Origin: JAYVYM01 sp046593925
Lineage (GTDB): Bacteria; Actinomycetota; Actinomycetes; Mycobacteriales; SCTD01
Direction: 5' to 3'
Length of the DNA stretch: 64,000 nt
NCBI GenBank assembly: GCA_046593925.1
Contig: JBKJQN010000039.1
Span: 13,946 to 77,945, forward strand
Part shown: in pieces, positions 1 through 8,326 of the stretch
Layout of the letters: each line of letters starts with the position of its first letter
How positions within the stretch are numbered: position 1 is the stretch's first letter
Made by a program: the position numbers and the translations under genes
The notes under the pieces: model-generated
The model's database searches: none
Seen by the model: only the letters and a program-made list of their open reading frames with translations
What the model was told of the DNA's origin: nothing

Positions 1-345
1 CGCAGCCCCGATGAGTTCAGTGGCAAGATCAAGGCGCCGGCGCACCTGCCTCAGGAGCAGAGCCAGAAGGCCGGGCACATCCCGACGGCCATCAACATCC
101 CGTGGAGCAAGGCCGCGGCCGACGACGGCACGTTCCGCTCCGACGAGGAGCTGGCCAAGCTCTACGGGGGCGCCGGCCTCGACACCGGGAAGAGCACGAT
201 CGCGTACTGCCGGATCGGTGAGCGGTCCTCGCACACCTGGTTCGTGCTGCGGGAGCTGCTCGGCAACACCGACGTCAAGAACTACGACGGCAGCTGGGCC
301 GAGTACGGCTCCCTGGTGCGGGTGCCCGTCCAGAAGGACGTCTGA
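1..345 (+). CDS. Thiosulfate sulfurtransferase (rhodanese), 3' end only
   Basis: The first 345 bases are the C-terminal 114 codons of a two-domain rhodanese that begins before the window. The active-site loop CRIGERSSHTW is present; its cysteine would carry the persulfide passed from thiosulfate to cyanide or thiol acceptors. The neighbouring HIPTAINIPW stretch and the tail YDGSWAEYGS are typical of actinobacterial CysA/SseA proteins. The stop codon shares one base with the ATG of the next gene (TGATG), so the two are translationally coupled. In mycobacteria the same pair is cysA2-sseC2. The enzyme class is confident; the physiological substrate is not shown. Confidence 0.93.
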   Translation, partial: RSPDEFSGKIKAPAHLPQEQSQKAGHIPTAINIPWSKAAADDGTFRSDEELAKLYGGAGLDTGKSTIAYCRIGERSSHTWFVLRELLGNTDVKNYDGSWAEYGSLVRVPVQKDV

Positions 346-644
346 TGTGCGGCGCCCCTGACCAGGACACCCTGCCGGCGCTGGACGTCTCGTCGAAGGA
401 AGCTGTGGTGCACGGCGTCGTGAGCCGCTCCGGATCGCCGCTGCCCGGCGCGTACGTCCGGCTGCTGGACGGCACCGGCGAGTTCACGGCCGAGGTGCAG
501 ACCAGCGCGACCGGCTACTTCCGGTTCTATGCCGCAAAGGGTGACTGGACCCTGCGCACCCTCGCGCCCGGCCGAGTCGTCGACACCCCCGTCAATGCCG
601 TGCAGGGCTCGGCCGTCGAGGCGACCGTCGAGGTGCCCGCGTAA
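345..644 (+). CDS. sseC: DUF1416 protein (SseC-like)
   Basis: A 99-residue protein of the DUF1416 family, which forms a small prealbumin-like beta sandwich. Visible features are HGVVSRSGSPLPGAYVRLL, typical of carboxypeptidase-regulatory-like folds, and GYFRFYAAKGDWTLR. It starts on an ATG overlapping the rhodanese stop, so the two are probably made together. In actinobacteria this gene almost always follows the thiosulfate sulfurtransferase and is called sseC, but no reaction is established. A role beside the rhodanese in sulfur handling is inferred from position only. Confidence 0.88.
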   Translation: MCGAPDQDTLPALDVSSKEAVVHGVVSRSGSPLPGAYVRLLDGTGEFTAEVQTSATGYFRFYAAKGDWTLRTLAPGRVVDTPVNAVQGSAVEATVEVPA

Positions 645-645
645 G

Positions 646-942
646 TCAGTCCCCGGGCCGGTCGGTGGCACGTCGCGCGGGGTTGGGCGACAGCGGGCGC
701 CTGACCCCGAGGCGGCGGTCCAGGCGCAGCGCCCTGATCCGGCCCAGCGGCAGGGCGGCCAGCGACGGGACCAGCGCGATCGGGTCGCCGGCGTGGATGC
801 CGTGCCCGGCCAGCAGGCTGCCTGGCGAACCGAACCGGACCACGACGGGTCCGAGCTTCCAGTAGAACAGGATCATCGCGGCCAGGGCGAGCATCGCGAG
901 CCGGAACCCGGTGATGACGAGGTCGCGCACGGACAGGGGCAC
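646..942 (-). CDS. Small membrane protein of unknown function
   Basis: A 98-residue protein read from GTG at 942, converging on sseC with its stop one base after the sseC stop. Residues about 8-30 (LVITGFRLAMLALAAMILF) form a clear membrane segment. A second moderately hydrophobic stretch follows (IHAGDPIALVPSLAALPLG), and the tail is rich in Arg and Pro. The open frame extends upstream to 1068, but that part is Arg/Ala-rich and overlaps the decayed flavodoxin gene, so the GTG just before PLSVRDLVITG is preferred. I do not recognise a family. Confidence 0.5.
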   Translation of the reverse strand: MPLSVRDLVITGFRLAMLALAAMILFYWKLGPVVVRFGSPGSLLAGHGIHAGDPIALVPSLAALPLGRIRALRLDRRLGVRRPLSPNPARRATDRPGD

Positions 943-995
943 ACGTCTGCGTCGTCGCGCCGGCGGGGCGGCAATATCACCCGGTCGGGTGCGGA

Positions 996-1296
996 GTGAA
1001 GCCCGCGCCCGGGCCGTCCAGCCCCGAGCGCTTCTTTCAGGTGCTGCTCGACGCCTTCCCCGGAGCAACCACGAGCAGCGTCCGGCTCGCTGACATCGGG
1101 GTGGCGCGCGGGCAGCAGCACGACATGGGCGACGGTGACGGCTGGCCCGCCGTCAAGGCCGAGTCCTACGCCGCGGACGTCCTCGTGGTCGTGAGCCCGA
1201 TCTGGAACGGCCGGCGCAGCCCGCACCTGCTCCAACGCCGCGCACCTCGCGACGCTGCTCGCGCAGCAGGGCTACCCGGGCGGCTCGGGTCAGTAG
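996..1296 (+). pseudogene. Decayed flavodoxin-family NAD(P)H reductase
   Basis: Two pieces of one protein family lie in different frames. Bases 996-1215 encode an N-terminal piece with KPAPGPSS, HDMGDGDGWP and AADVLVVVSPIWNG, the FMN-binding half of flavodoxin-like oxidoreductases. Bases 1234-1296 encode NAAHLATLLAQQGYP, their usual C-terminal helix, ending at TAG. The central part, roughly 100 residues in intact relatives, is missing and the frame changes at the junction. The initial strand is also short. The piece converges on the dsrE-like gene and overlaps its stop by seven bases. The reading is by motif, without alignment. Confidence 0.72.
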
Positions 1297-1652
1297 ACGA
1301 GCGCCTGGACGTCATCCTCGAGAGCTTCGGCGACGAAGGCTGCAGCGCCGGCGATCCGTACGCCGGGCAGCAGGTCCTCCTGGGTCAGCGAACGGCGTGC
1401 GGCGCACTGCGTGCACACGGTCAGCATCCCGTGGGTGAGCACGTCGTCGCGCAGCCCGGCCATCGGCGCACTGTGCGGCAGCTCGAAGGTCTCCGCGTGG
1501 CCGGGGACGGCCAGCCTGACGGCCTCGCCGGTGAGCCACAGCGACACCCGTACGCCCGACAGCGCCGCGACCGAGCTGATGGTCAGAGCCTGTGCGCACC
1601 GCTCGGGCGCGTCCTGCCCCGCGGTGGCCTTCACGAGCAACGATGACCGCAC
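1290..1652 (-). CDS. DsrE-family protein
   Basis: A 120-residue DsrE/DsrF-like fold protein on the minus strand. It starts MRSSLLVKATAGQDAPERC, has the usual alternating strands and helices, a central HSAPMAGLRDD segment and the cysteine pair CTQC around residue 80. DsrE-type proteins often bind or relay sulfur as persulfides, and this one sits among sulfurtransferase and DUF1416 genes. A role as a sulfur carrier is therefore reasonable but inferred. The gene diverges from the small membrane gene at 1692 across 39 bases. Confidence 0.8.
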   Translation of the reverse strand: MRSSLLVKATAGQDAPERCAQALTISSVAALSGVRVSLWLTGEAVRLAVPGHAETFELPHSAPMAGLRDDVLTHGMLTVCTQCAARRSLTQEDLLPGVRIAGAAAFVAEALEDDVQALVY

Positions 1653-1691
1653 GCCACTAGACTAGAACTCCCCGAGGAGAGGCCCGTCGCC

Positions 1692-1793
1692 GTGCTCGAG
1701 TTCGTCTACACCGGCCTCCTCGTGCTGATGTTCCTGATCATTACCTGGTTCTCCGTCTATGTCGTCTACAAGCTCTACCAAGGGCAGCGCTGA
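1692..1793 (+). CDS. 33-residue single-span membrane peptide
   Basis: A small gene preceded by a strong ribosome binding site (GAGGAGAGG, 1674-1682) nine bases before GTG at 1692. The peptide is one hydrophobic helix (VYTGLLVLMFLIITWFSVYV) followed by a short basic tail YKLYQGQR. A TAGACT -10-like hexamer lies in the divergent gap with the dsrE-like gene. The good ribosome site, helix composition and codon use support a real gene, but the family is not recognised. It stops 28 bases before the acyl-CoA dehydrogenase. Confidence 0.55.
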   Translation: MLEFVYTGLLVLMFLIITWFSVYVVYKLYQGQR

Positions 1794-1821
1794 GCCCGTG
1801 AACGGGCGTTAGCATCCGGGC

Positions 1822-2955
1822 GTGGACTTCTCGATCACCCCGGAGCAGCAGGCGCTGTACGCATCGATGCGCCGGCTGGCCCGCGAGGTGGTCAGCCCGG
1901 GCGCAGCGGAGCGGGACCGCGACGGCCGCTGGGACCCCGAGGTCTGGAAGCAGCTGGCGGCGGCCGGGGTCGCCGGCATGCCGATCCCGGCAGAGCACGG
2001 TGGCTCCGGCGGCTCGATCATCGACTGCTGCCTGGTCAACGAGGCGATCGGCGAGGGTGGCCGGGACGGCGGGCTCGGGCTCTCGCTTGGCGCGCACTGG
2101 GTGATCGGCTCGGTGCCGATCTGGCTGCACGGCACTGCGGAACAACAGCAGCGCTGGCTGCCCGGGCTGTGCGACGGCTCGCTGATCGGCGCATGGGCCA
2201 GCACCGAGCCCGAGGCCGGTTCCGACGCGGCCGGGATCCAGGCGACCGCGCGGCGCGACGGCGACTCGTACGTCCTGTCCGGCACGAAGATCTTCATCAC
2301 CAACGGCCCGATCGCCGACGTCTGCACGGTCCTGGCCCGCGCCGAGCAGGGCCCGACGGCCTTCGTCGTCGACACCCGCACGCCCGGCTTCGGGGTCGGC
2401 CGGGAGATCGACAAGATGGGCTGCCGGTCCTCACCGACCGCCGAGATCGTGCTGTCGGACTGCCGGGTGCCTGCGGACGCGGTGCTCGGCACGCCGGGCG
2501 AGGCGCTCTGGAAGATCGCCTTCGAGTGCTTCGACTGGGAGCGCACCGTCATGCTGGCGGGCATGGTCGGCGGGATGCGCGCGACGATCGACGACACGGT
2601 GCGGTATGCCAAGCAGCGCTCGCAGTTCGGCAAGCCGATCGCGCACTTCCAGGCGGTCGCGCACAAGCTGGCCGACATGGAGATCAACTACCAGGTCTGC
2701 CGCAACGCGGTCTACCGGGCGGCCTGGCTCAAGGAGCACGGCCAGGAGCACATGGTCGAGGCATCGGTCGCCAAGGCGCTGCTCGGCCGGCTGTCGGTCG
2801 AGAACGCCCTCGAGGCCATCCAGGTGCACGGCGGCTACGGCTACACCCGGGACTTCCCGGTCGAGCGCGCCCTGCGCGACGCCAAGCTCGCCTCCATCGG
2901 CGGCGGTACCACCGAGATCCAGAAGATGATCATCAGCCGGGTGATGCTGGCGTGA
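1822..2955 (+). CDS. Acyl-CoA dehydrogenase
   Basis: A full-length 377-residue FAD enzyme that introduces the alpha-beta double bond into an acyl-CoA. Family signatures are GAWASTEPEAGSD (about 123-135), the FAD/substrate loop GTKIFITNG (154-162), QRSQFGKPIAHFQ (265-277) and QVHGGYGYTRDFPVERALRD (334-353). The residue that is the catalytic Glu in short- and medium-chain enzymes (YEGT) is Gly here (IGGGT, 359-363). Instead Glu240 in DWERTVM fits the isovaleryl-CoA dehydrogenase position. The acyl chain used cannot be read. It overlaps the next gene by four bases (GTGA), so an operon is likely. Confidence 0.92.
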   Translation: MDFSITPEQQALYASMRRLAREVVSPGAAERDRDGRWDPEVWKQLAAAGVAGMPIPAEHGGSGGSIIDCCLVNEAIGEGGRDGGLGLSLGAHWVIGSVPIWLHGTAEQQQRWLPGLCDGSLIGAWASTEPEAGSDAAGIQATARRDGDSYVLSGTKIFITNGPIADVCTVLARAEQGPTAFVVDTRTPGFGVGREIDKMGCRSSPTAEIVLSDCRVPADAVLGTPGEALWKIAFECFDWERTVMLAGMVGGMRATIDDTVRYAKQRSQFGKPIAHFQAVAHKLADMEINYQVCRNAVYRAAWLKEHGQEHMVEASVAKALLGRLSVENALEAIQVHGGYGYTRDFPVERALRDAKLASIGGGTTEIQKMIISRVMLA

Positions 2956-3443
2956 CTGCAGAGCTGCACCCGGCGCTCGAGCCGCTCGGCTGGCTGGTCG
3001 GTGTCTGGGAGGGCACCGGCGCGCTGGTGTACCCGACCGTGCCGGAGCGGACGTACGTCCAGCGCGTGGCGATCAGCCACGACGGCCGGCCCTTCCTGCA
3101 CCACAGCTCACGCTCCTGGCTGCTGGAGGACGACGGGAGCCGCGGCCGGCCCGGGCTGTCCGAGGAGGGCTGGTGGCGCCCGGGCGCCGAGAAATTCGCC
3201 GTGGAGCTGCTGCTGGCGCACCCGACCGGCGTGCTGGAGCTGCTGGTCGGCAGGGTCGCCTTCAGGAAGATCGAGCTCGTCAGCGACGCGGTGGTGCGCA
3301 CCGCGACGGCCAAGGAGGTGACGGCTACCTCGCGGCTGTACGGCGGGGTCGAGGACGACCTGGCGTACGTCGTGGAGATGGCCGCCGTCGGCCAGTCCCT
3401 GCAGCCGCACCTGTCGGCCCGGCTGCAGCGCGTCGGGCCCTGA
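2952..3443 (+). CDS. Nitrobindin-like heme-binding protein (FABP family, DUF1794)
   Basis: A 163-residue beta-barrel protein with the signature GVWEGTG at the N-terminus and PHLSARLQRV at the C-terminus. The latter contains the histidine that ligates heme in mycobacterial and plant nitrobindins. Members bind ferric heme and isomerise peroxynitrite to nitrate; older annotations call them FABP-like. The start is GTG at 2952, overlapping the acyl-CoA dehydrogenase stop. A homologue lies near the cysA2/sseC2 pair in M. tuberculosis (Rv0813c), matching the neighbourhood here. Confidence 0.85.
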   Translation: MTAELHPALEPLGWLVGVWEGTGALVYPTVPERTYVQRVAISHDGRPFLHHSSRSWLLEDDGSRGRPGLSEEGWWRPGAEKFAVELLLAHPTGVLELLVGRVAFRKIELVSDAVVRTATAKEVTATSRLYGGVEDDLAYVVEMAAVGQSLQPHLSARLQRVGP

Positions 3444-3454
3444 CCGGCCCGAGT

Positions 3455-3460
3455 TAGGGT
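3455..3460 (+). promoter_or_regulatory. -10 box for the rmlBCDA operon
   Basis: The hexamer TAGGGT lies seven bases before the ATG of rmlB. With usual spacing, transcription would begin at or next to the ATG, giving a leaderless message. No convincing -35 is seen. Confidence 0.5.
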
Positions 3461-3467
3461 TGCGGCG

Positions 3468-4460
3468 ATGACCATGCGGCTGCTCGTCACCGGTGGCGCC
3501 GGCTTCATCGGGGCGAACTTCGTACGCCAGACCCGGCGTGAGCGTCCCGACGTCGAGGTCGTCGTCCTCGACGCGCTGACCTACGCGGGCAACTGCCACT
3601 CGCTGCCGTCCGATGTGGAGCTGGTGGTGGGCGACGTCGCGGACCCGGCGATCGTCGACCGGCTGGTCGCCCGCGTCGACACCGTCGTGCACTTCGCGGC
3701 GGAGTCGCACAACGACAACGGCCTGCACGACCCGGCGCCCTTCCTCACGACGAACGTCGTCGGGACGTACGTGCTGCTGGAGGCGGTCCGCAGGTACGAC
3801 GTACGGCTGCACCACATCTCGACCGACGAGGTGTTCGGCGACCTCGAGCTCGACGACCCGGAACGCTTCCGGGAGTCCACGCCGTACGACCCGGGCAGCC
3901 CGTACTCCGCGACCAAAGCCGGCAGCGACCTGCTGGTGCGGGCGTGGTGCCGCTCGTTCGGCGTCCGGGCCACGATCTCGAACTGCTCCAACAACTACGG
4001 GCCGTACCAGCACGTGGAGAAGTTCATCCCGCGCCAGGTCACCAACCTGCTCGACGGCGCCCGCCCCAAGCTGTACGGCTCGGGGCGCAACGTGCGCGAC
4101 TGGATCCACGTCGAGGACCACAACACCGCCGTATGGGCGGTCCTGGACCGCGGCGCCCTCGGGCAGACCTACCTGATCGGGGCGGACGGCGAGCAGTCCA
4201 ACCGCGCGGTCGTCGAGCTGCTGCTCGAGCTGGTCGGGCTGCCGTCCGACGCGTACGACCTGGTGGGCGACCGGCCGGGGCACGACCTGCGGTACGCGAT
4301 CGACAGCACCAAGCTGCGCACCGAGCTCGGCTGGGCGCCGCGCTACCCGGCCTTCCGGGACGGCCTGGCTGCCACCGTCGGCTGGTACCGCCACCACGAG
4401 GACTGGTGGCGCCCGCAGAAGGCTGCCACCGAGGGCCGCTACGCGGAGCTGGGCCGGTGA
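3468..4460 (+). CDS. rmlB: dTDP-glucose 4,6-dehydratase
   Basis: A 330-residue extended SDR that converts dTDP-glucose to dTDP-4-keto-6-deoxyglucose, the second step of dTDP-L-rhamnose synthesis. It has the NAD motif GGAGFIG (9-15), the catalytic triple Thr119-Asp120-Glu121 in STDEVFGD, and Tyr146-X3-Lys150 (YSATK). The SNCSNNYGPYQ and RDWIHVEDH segments are also family typical. It is first in the rmlB-rmlC-rmlD-rmlA unit. Rhamnose in actinobacteria is used in cell-wall linkers, polysaccharides or glycosylated metabolites. Confidence 0.96.
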   Translation: MTMRLLVTGGAGFIGANFVRQTRRERPDVEVVVLDALTYAGNCHSLPSDVELVVGDVADPAIVDRLVARVDTVVHFAAESHNDNGLHDPAPFLTTNVVGTYVLLEAVRRYDVRLHHISTDEVFGDLELDDPERFRESTPYDPGSPYSATKAGSDLLVRAWCRSFGVRATISNCSNNYGPYQHVEKFIPRQVTNLLDGARPKLYGSGRNVRDWIHVEDHNTAVWAVLDRGALGQTYLIGADGEQSNRAVVELLLELVGLPSDAYDLVGDRPGHDLRYAIDSTKLRTELGWAPRYPAFRDGLAATVGWYRHHEDWWRPQKAATEGRYAELGR

Positions 4461-4987
4461 GCGGTCCGGTCGTCAGCGGCACCGGCATCCCCGGCCTGTT
4501 GCACGTCGAGCTCGAGCTGCACGCCGACGGGCGAGGCTGGTTCAAGGAGAGCTACCAGCGGGCCAAGCTCGAGGCAGCCGGGCTGCCGCAGCTGGAGGTG
4601 CTGCAGCACAACGTCTCCTACAACGAGGCGGTCGGTGTCACCCGCGGAATCCACGCCGAGCCCTGGAACAAGTACATCTCGCCGTCCTACGGCCGGGTCT
4701 TCGCGGTGGTCGCGGACCTTCGCCAGGGCGAGATGTACGGCACCGTCCAGACCTTCGAGCTCGGTCCCGGCGAGGCCCTGTACGTCCCGCGCGGCTGCGG
4801 CAACGCCTTCTGCACCCTGGAACCGCACACCGTCTACAGCTACCTCGTCGACGGGCTCTGGTCGCCGCAGGCCCAGTACGTGTTGGTCGACCTGTTCGAC
4901 CCGACGCTCGCGGTGCCGTGGCCGCTGCCCCGCGAGCAGATGACGATCAGCGCCAGGGACGCGGCTCACCCGCCGCTCGTGCCGTGA
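4457..4987 (+). CDS. rmlC: dTDP-4-dehydrorhamnose 3,5-epimerase
   Basis: A 176-residue cupin-fold epimerase acting on dTDP-4-keto-6-deoxyglucose. The catalytic histidine is His66 in TRGIHAEPWNK, and the aromatic acid/base region is HTVYSYLVD (124-132). Relative to well-known RmlC proteins the first strand (GIPGLLHVELELHADGRGW) is a little divergent, as in other actinobacterial homologues. The GTG start at 4457 overlaps the rmlB stop by four bases. Confidence 0.92.
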   Translation: MSGPVVSGTGIPGLLHVELELHADGRGWFKESYQRAKLEAAGLPQLEVLQHNVSYNEAVGVTRGIHAEPWNKYISPSYGRVFAVVADLRQGEMYGTVQTFELGPGEALYVPRGCGNAFCTLEPHTVYSYLVDGLWSPQAQYVLVDLFDPTLAVPWPLPREQMTISARDAAHPPLVP

Positions 4988-5814
4988 CCGTGCTGGTGAC
5001 CGGCGGCTCCGGTCAGCTGGGTCGCGCGCTGCGCGCGGAGCTGCCCGGCGCCGTGTTCGGCGAGCTGCCGGAGCTCGACATCACCGACCGGGCGGCGCTG
5101 GCCGCGCGGGACTGGAGGGGGACCACGGCGATCGTCAACGCGGCCGCCTGGACCGCGGTGGACGCCGCGGAGCAGGCCGGCACCCTGCTGACGGCCTGGG
5201 ACGTCAATGTCACTGGCGTCGCCGAGCTGGCGTCGCACGCTCGCCGACTCGGCGTGCCGTTTGTCCAGCTCAGCACCGACTACGTCTTGGCCGGCGATCA
5301 CGACGGCGACGCCCCGGTCGATGCGCCAATTGATCCGCAGGGGATGTACGGCGTCGGAAAGGCCGCCGGCGAGCTGGCCGCCCGGATCGCGCCGCGGCAC
5401 TACGTGGTGCGTACCAGCTGGGTGTTCGGTGACGGGCCCAACTTCGTGCGGACGGTGCGCCGGCTGGCCGGGCAGCGGCAGGAGCTGACCGTCGTGGACG
5501 ACCAGGTCGGCCGTCCGACGTACGCCGTCGACCTGGCCAGGGCGATCGTCCGGCTGCTCGCCAGCGACCTGCCCCCCGGGACCTACCACGCGACCGGGTC
5601 GGGCGAGCCGGTGTCGTGGGCAGCCTTCGCTGCCGTCGCCCTGCAGGGCACCGGCTGCACGGTCGTGCCGGTGACCACCGGGCAGTACGCCCGCGGCGCG
5701 CCCGGCACGGCTCCCCGGCCGGCCAACTCGGCGTTGGCGGCCGGCCCGCTCGTGCTGCGCGACTGGCGTGAGGCACTGGCGGAGTACCTGGCGGCGGAGG
5801 GGGCTCGCGGGTGA
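4984..5814 (+). CDS. rmlD: dTDP-4-dehydrorhamnose reductase
   Basis: A 276-residue SDR that reduces dTDP-4-keto-L-rhamnose to dTDP-L-rhamnose, the last pathway step. The nucleotide motif GGSGQLG is at 7-13, LSTDYVL near 96-102, and the catalytic Tyr122/Lys126 pair in YGVGK. The segment VVRTSWVFG and the substrate-site VDDQVGRPTY are typical of RmlD. GTG at 4984 overlaps the rmlC stop by four bases. Confidence 0.95.
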   Translation: MTVLVTGGSGQLGRALRAELPGAVFGELPELDITDRAALAARDWRGTTAIVNAAAWTAVDAAEQAGTLLTAWDVNVTGVAELASHARRLGVPFVQLSTDYVLAGDHDGDAPVDAPIDPQGMYGVGKAAGELAARIAPRHYVVRTSWVFGDGPNFVRTVRRLAGQRQELTVVDDQVGRPTYAVDLARAIVRLLASDLPPGTYHATGSGEPVSWAAFAAVALQGTGCTVVPVTTGQYARGAPGTAPRPANSALAAGPLVLRDWREALAEYLAAEGARG

Positions 5815-6677
5815 AGGGCATTGTGCTGGCCGGCGGCTCTGGCACCCGGCTCTACCCGATGACGCAGGCGGTGTCCAAGCAGCTGCTGCCCGTCTACGCC
5901 AAGCCGATGGTGCACTCCCCGCTGTCCACCCTGCTGCTGGCCGGCATCCAGGATGTCCTGCTCATCACCACGGCGCAGGACCAGGAGCAGTACGCCCGGC
6001 TGCTCGGTGACGGGTCGCGCTACGGCTGTGCCTTCTCCTACGCCGTGCAGCCCGAGCCGAACGGTCTCGCGGAGGCGTTCCTGATCGGTGCCGACTTCGT
6101 GGGCAACGACTCGGTGTCGCTCGTACTCGGCGACAACATCTTCTACGGGCCCGGCTTCGGCAAGCAGCTGCGCCGGTACCGCGACATCGCCGGCGGCGCG
6201 ATCTTCGCCTATCACGTCGCCGATCCCGAGCGGTACGGCGTGGTGGAGTTCGACGAGCAGCGACGGGCCGTGTCACTGGAGGAGAAGCCGGCTCGGCCGC
6301 GCAGCAGCTATGCCGTCGTCGGGCTGTACTTCTACGACAACGACGTCCTGGAGATCGCCCGCGGTGTCCGGCCGAGCTCGCGGGGCGAGCTGGAGATCAC
6401 GACGGTCAACAACGCCTACCTCGCGCAGGGCCGGCTGCAGGTGGCGGTGATGGACCGCGGCACCGCCTGGCTCGACACCGGTACGGCGGCCTCGCTCATG
6501 CAGGCCGGGTTGTTCGTCCAGGTCATCGAAGAGCGGCAGGGCCTGAAGATCGGCTGCCTGGAGGAGGTGGCCTGGCGTGAGGGGTTCATCGACGACGCCG
6601 GCCTCGTCGCGCTCGCCGAGCCGCTGCGCAGCAGCGGCTTCGGAAACTACCTGTTGGGGCTGCTCGACCGGCGCTGA
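5811..6677 (+). CDS. rmlA: Glucose-1-phosphate thymidylyltransferase
   Basis: A 288-residue nucleotidyltransferase that makes dTDP-glucose from dTTP and glucose-1-phosphate, the entry step of the pathway. It begins MKGIVLAGGSGTRLYP, the pyrophosphorylase signature, followed by the SKQLLPVYAKPM loop with the conserved lysine. GDNIFYG and RGTAWLDTGT are further RmlA hallmarks. It is last in the operon although its enzyme acts first. GTG at 5811 overlaps the rmlD stop. Confidence 0.96.
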   Translation: MKGIVLAGGSGTRLYPMTQAVSKQLLPVYAKPMVHSPLSTLLLAGIQDVLLITTAQDQEQYARLLGDGSRYGCAFSYAVQPEPNGLAEAFLIGADFVGNDSVSLVLGDNIFYGPGFGKQLRRYRDIAGGAIFAYHVADPERYGVVEFDEQRRAVSLEEKPARPRSSYAVVGLYFYDNDVLEIARGVRPSSRGELEITTVNNAYLAQGRLQVAVMDRGTAWLDTGTAASLMQAGLFVQVIEERQGLKIGCLEEVAWREGFIDDAGLVALAEPLRSSGFGNYLLGLLDRR

Positions 6678-6961
6678 CACTGGTCGGCTGGTCGGGGAAG
6701 GCTGCCCATCCCGACATCGTGTGCTTGCTGAAGTCACGGAGCACACAGTGTCGGCCCCCTCGGGCCGCCCTGAGCGTGCGGCCGGCCGGGCGCGACCGGA
6801 GTTCGTGTGTCGCGCCCGCGGTGACAGCACACAACCTCCCCCGTGGCCCCGATCCCCGTGGCGGACCCGGCGGACCCGGCGGGCCCGACGGATCCAGCGG
6901 ATGAGCCTGCGGGGGCGAGCGAACAGCCGGGTAGCGCCAACCGCCCGTCTACTCTGCGCGG
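6678..6961 (+). other. Gap between rmlA and ugd, with a ugd -10 box
   Basis: No gene is recognised in these 284 bases. Around 6865-6890 there is a short tandem of GGACCCGGC-like units. TACTCT at 6950-6955 lies six bases before the ugd ATG and is the probable -10, predicting a leaderless ugd message separate from the rml operon. Confidence 0.45.
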
Positions 6962-8302
6962 ATGCCCGCCCCCGCCCGTCCTCGGATGACCGTCATCGGC
7001 ACGGGCTACCTGGGCGCCACCCACGCGGTGTGCATGGCCGAGCTGGGCCACCAGGTGCTCGGCCTGGACATCGATCCGGACAAGGTTGCTGCGCTCAATG
7101 ACGGCGTCGTGCCGTTCTTCGAACCCGGTCTGCCCGAGCTGCTCGCCACACAGCTGGATGCGGGGCGGCTGCGTTTCACCACCTCCTACCAGCAGGTGGG
7201 GGAGTTCGGCGACGTGCACTTCGTGTGCGTGGGCACGCCTCAGAAGCAGGGCGAGTTCGCGGCTGACCTGACCCACGTCGATGCGGCCTTCCGCGCGCTG
7301 CTGCCACAGGTGCGCGAGGGTGCGCTGCTGGTCGGCAAGTCGACGGTGCCGGCTGGAACGGCTGACCGCCTCGCCGGACTGCTCGCCGCAGCGGCTGCCG
7401 ACGGCATCCTTGCGCCCGGTGTCGAGCTGGCCTGGAACCCGGAGTTCCTGCGCGAGGGCTTCGCTGTCGAGGACACCCTGCGGCCCGACCGCCTGGTGTT
7501 CGGCGTACGCACGCCGTCGGCCGAGGCACGGCTGCGGGAGGTGTACGCGGCAGTGATCGAGCGGCCCACGCCGGTCGTCACGACCGACTTCGCGACGGCC
7601 GAGCTGGTGAAGGTCGCGGCAAATGCCTTCCTGGCCACCAAGATCTCGTTCATCAACGCGATGGCGGAGGTCTGCGAAGTGACCGGCGGCGACGTGACGA
7701 TGTTGAGCAAGGCGCTGTCGTACGACACCCGCATCGGTGGCCGGTTTCTGCATGCCGGGCTGGGCTTCGGGGGCGGCTGCCTGCCCAAGGACATCCGTGC
7801 GTTCATGGCGCGCGCCGGGGAGCTGGGCGTGGACCAGGCGCTGTCCTTCCTGAAAGAGGTCGACGCCATCAACCTGCGTCGCCGCGCACGGATGGTTGAG
7901 ATCGCCCGCGAGCTGGTCGGCGGGAGCTTCGGTGGGATGCGCGTCGCGGTGCTCGGTGCGGCGTTCAAGCCCAACAGCGACGACATCCGCGACAGCCCCG
8001 CCCTGGACGTCGCCGACAGCATCCAGCGCCAGGGCGCCGCGGTGACGCTGTACGACCCGCAGGCAATGGCGAACGCCCGGGTCAAGCATCCGGAGCTCGG
8101 CTACCGGGACAGCGCCCTGGCAGCGGCCCGCGGCGCCGACCTCGTCCTGCACCTCACCGAGTGGGCGGAGTTCCGCGAGATGGATCCGGAGGTGCTCGGG
8201 AATGTGGTCGCTGAACGCCTGATCGTGGACGGCCGCAACGCCCTCGACCCGGACCGTTGGCGCTCAGCCGGCTGGACCTACCGTGCTCTCGGCCGGCCGT
8301 AG
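6962..8302 (+). CDS. ugd: UDP-glucose 6-dehydrogenase
   Basis: A 446-residue NAD enzyme that oxidises UDP-glucose twice to UDP-glucuronate. The Rossmann motif GTGYLG is at 13-18. The catalytic cysteine is about Cys273 in GFGGGCLPKD, and the C-terminal domain has AAFKPNSDDIRDSPA. Next to rmlBCDA it supplies a second nucleotide sugar, consistent with a surface polysaccharide made from rhamnose and uronic acid units. No glycosyltransferase gene is present nearby. Confidence 0.95.
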   Translation: MPAPARPRMTVIGTGYLGATHAVCMAELGHQVLGLDIDPDKVAALNDGVVPFFEPGLPELLATQLDAGRLRFTTSYQQVGEFGDVHFVCVGTPQKQGEFAADLTHVDAAFRALLPQVREGALLVGKSTVPAGTADRLAGLLAAAAADGILAPGVELAWNPEFLREGFAVEDTLRPDRLVFGVRTPSAEARLREVYAAVIERPTPVVTTDFATAELVKVAANAFLATKISFINAMAEVCEVTGGDVTMLSKALSYDTRIGGRFLHAGLGFGGGCLPKDIRAFMARAGELGVDQALSFLKEVDAINLRRRARMVEIARELVGGSFGGMRVAVLGAAFKPNSDDIRDSPALDVADSIQRQGAAVTLYDPQAMANARVKHPELGYRDSALAAARGADLVLHLTEWAEFREMDPEVLGNVVAERLIVDGRNALDPDRWRSAGWTYRALGRP

Positions 8303-8326
8303 CCAGTCAGGACCCGGCAGGTAAGA

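Noticed and set aside
3108..4397. A 429-codon minus-strand open frame opposite rmlB
   Set aside because: It lies fully antisense to a complete RmlB with all catalytic motifs; its own translation is Arg/Val/Asp low-complexity typical of mirror frames in GC-rich DNA.
6734..8152. A 472-codon minus-strand frame opposite ugd
   Set aside because: Antisense to an intact UDP-glucose dehydrogenase; no family features and no ribosome site.
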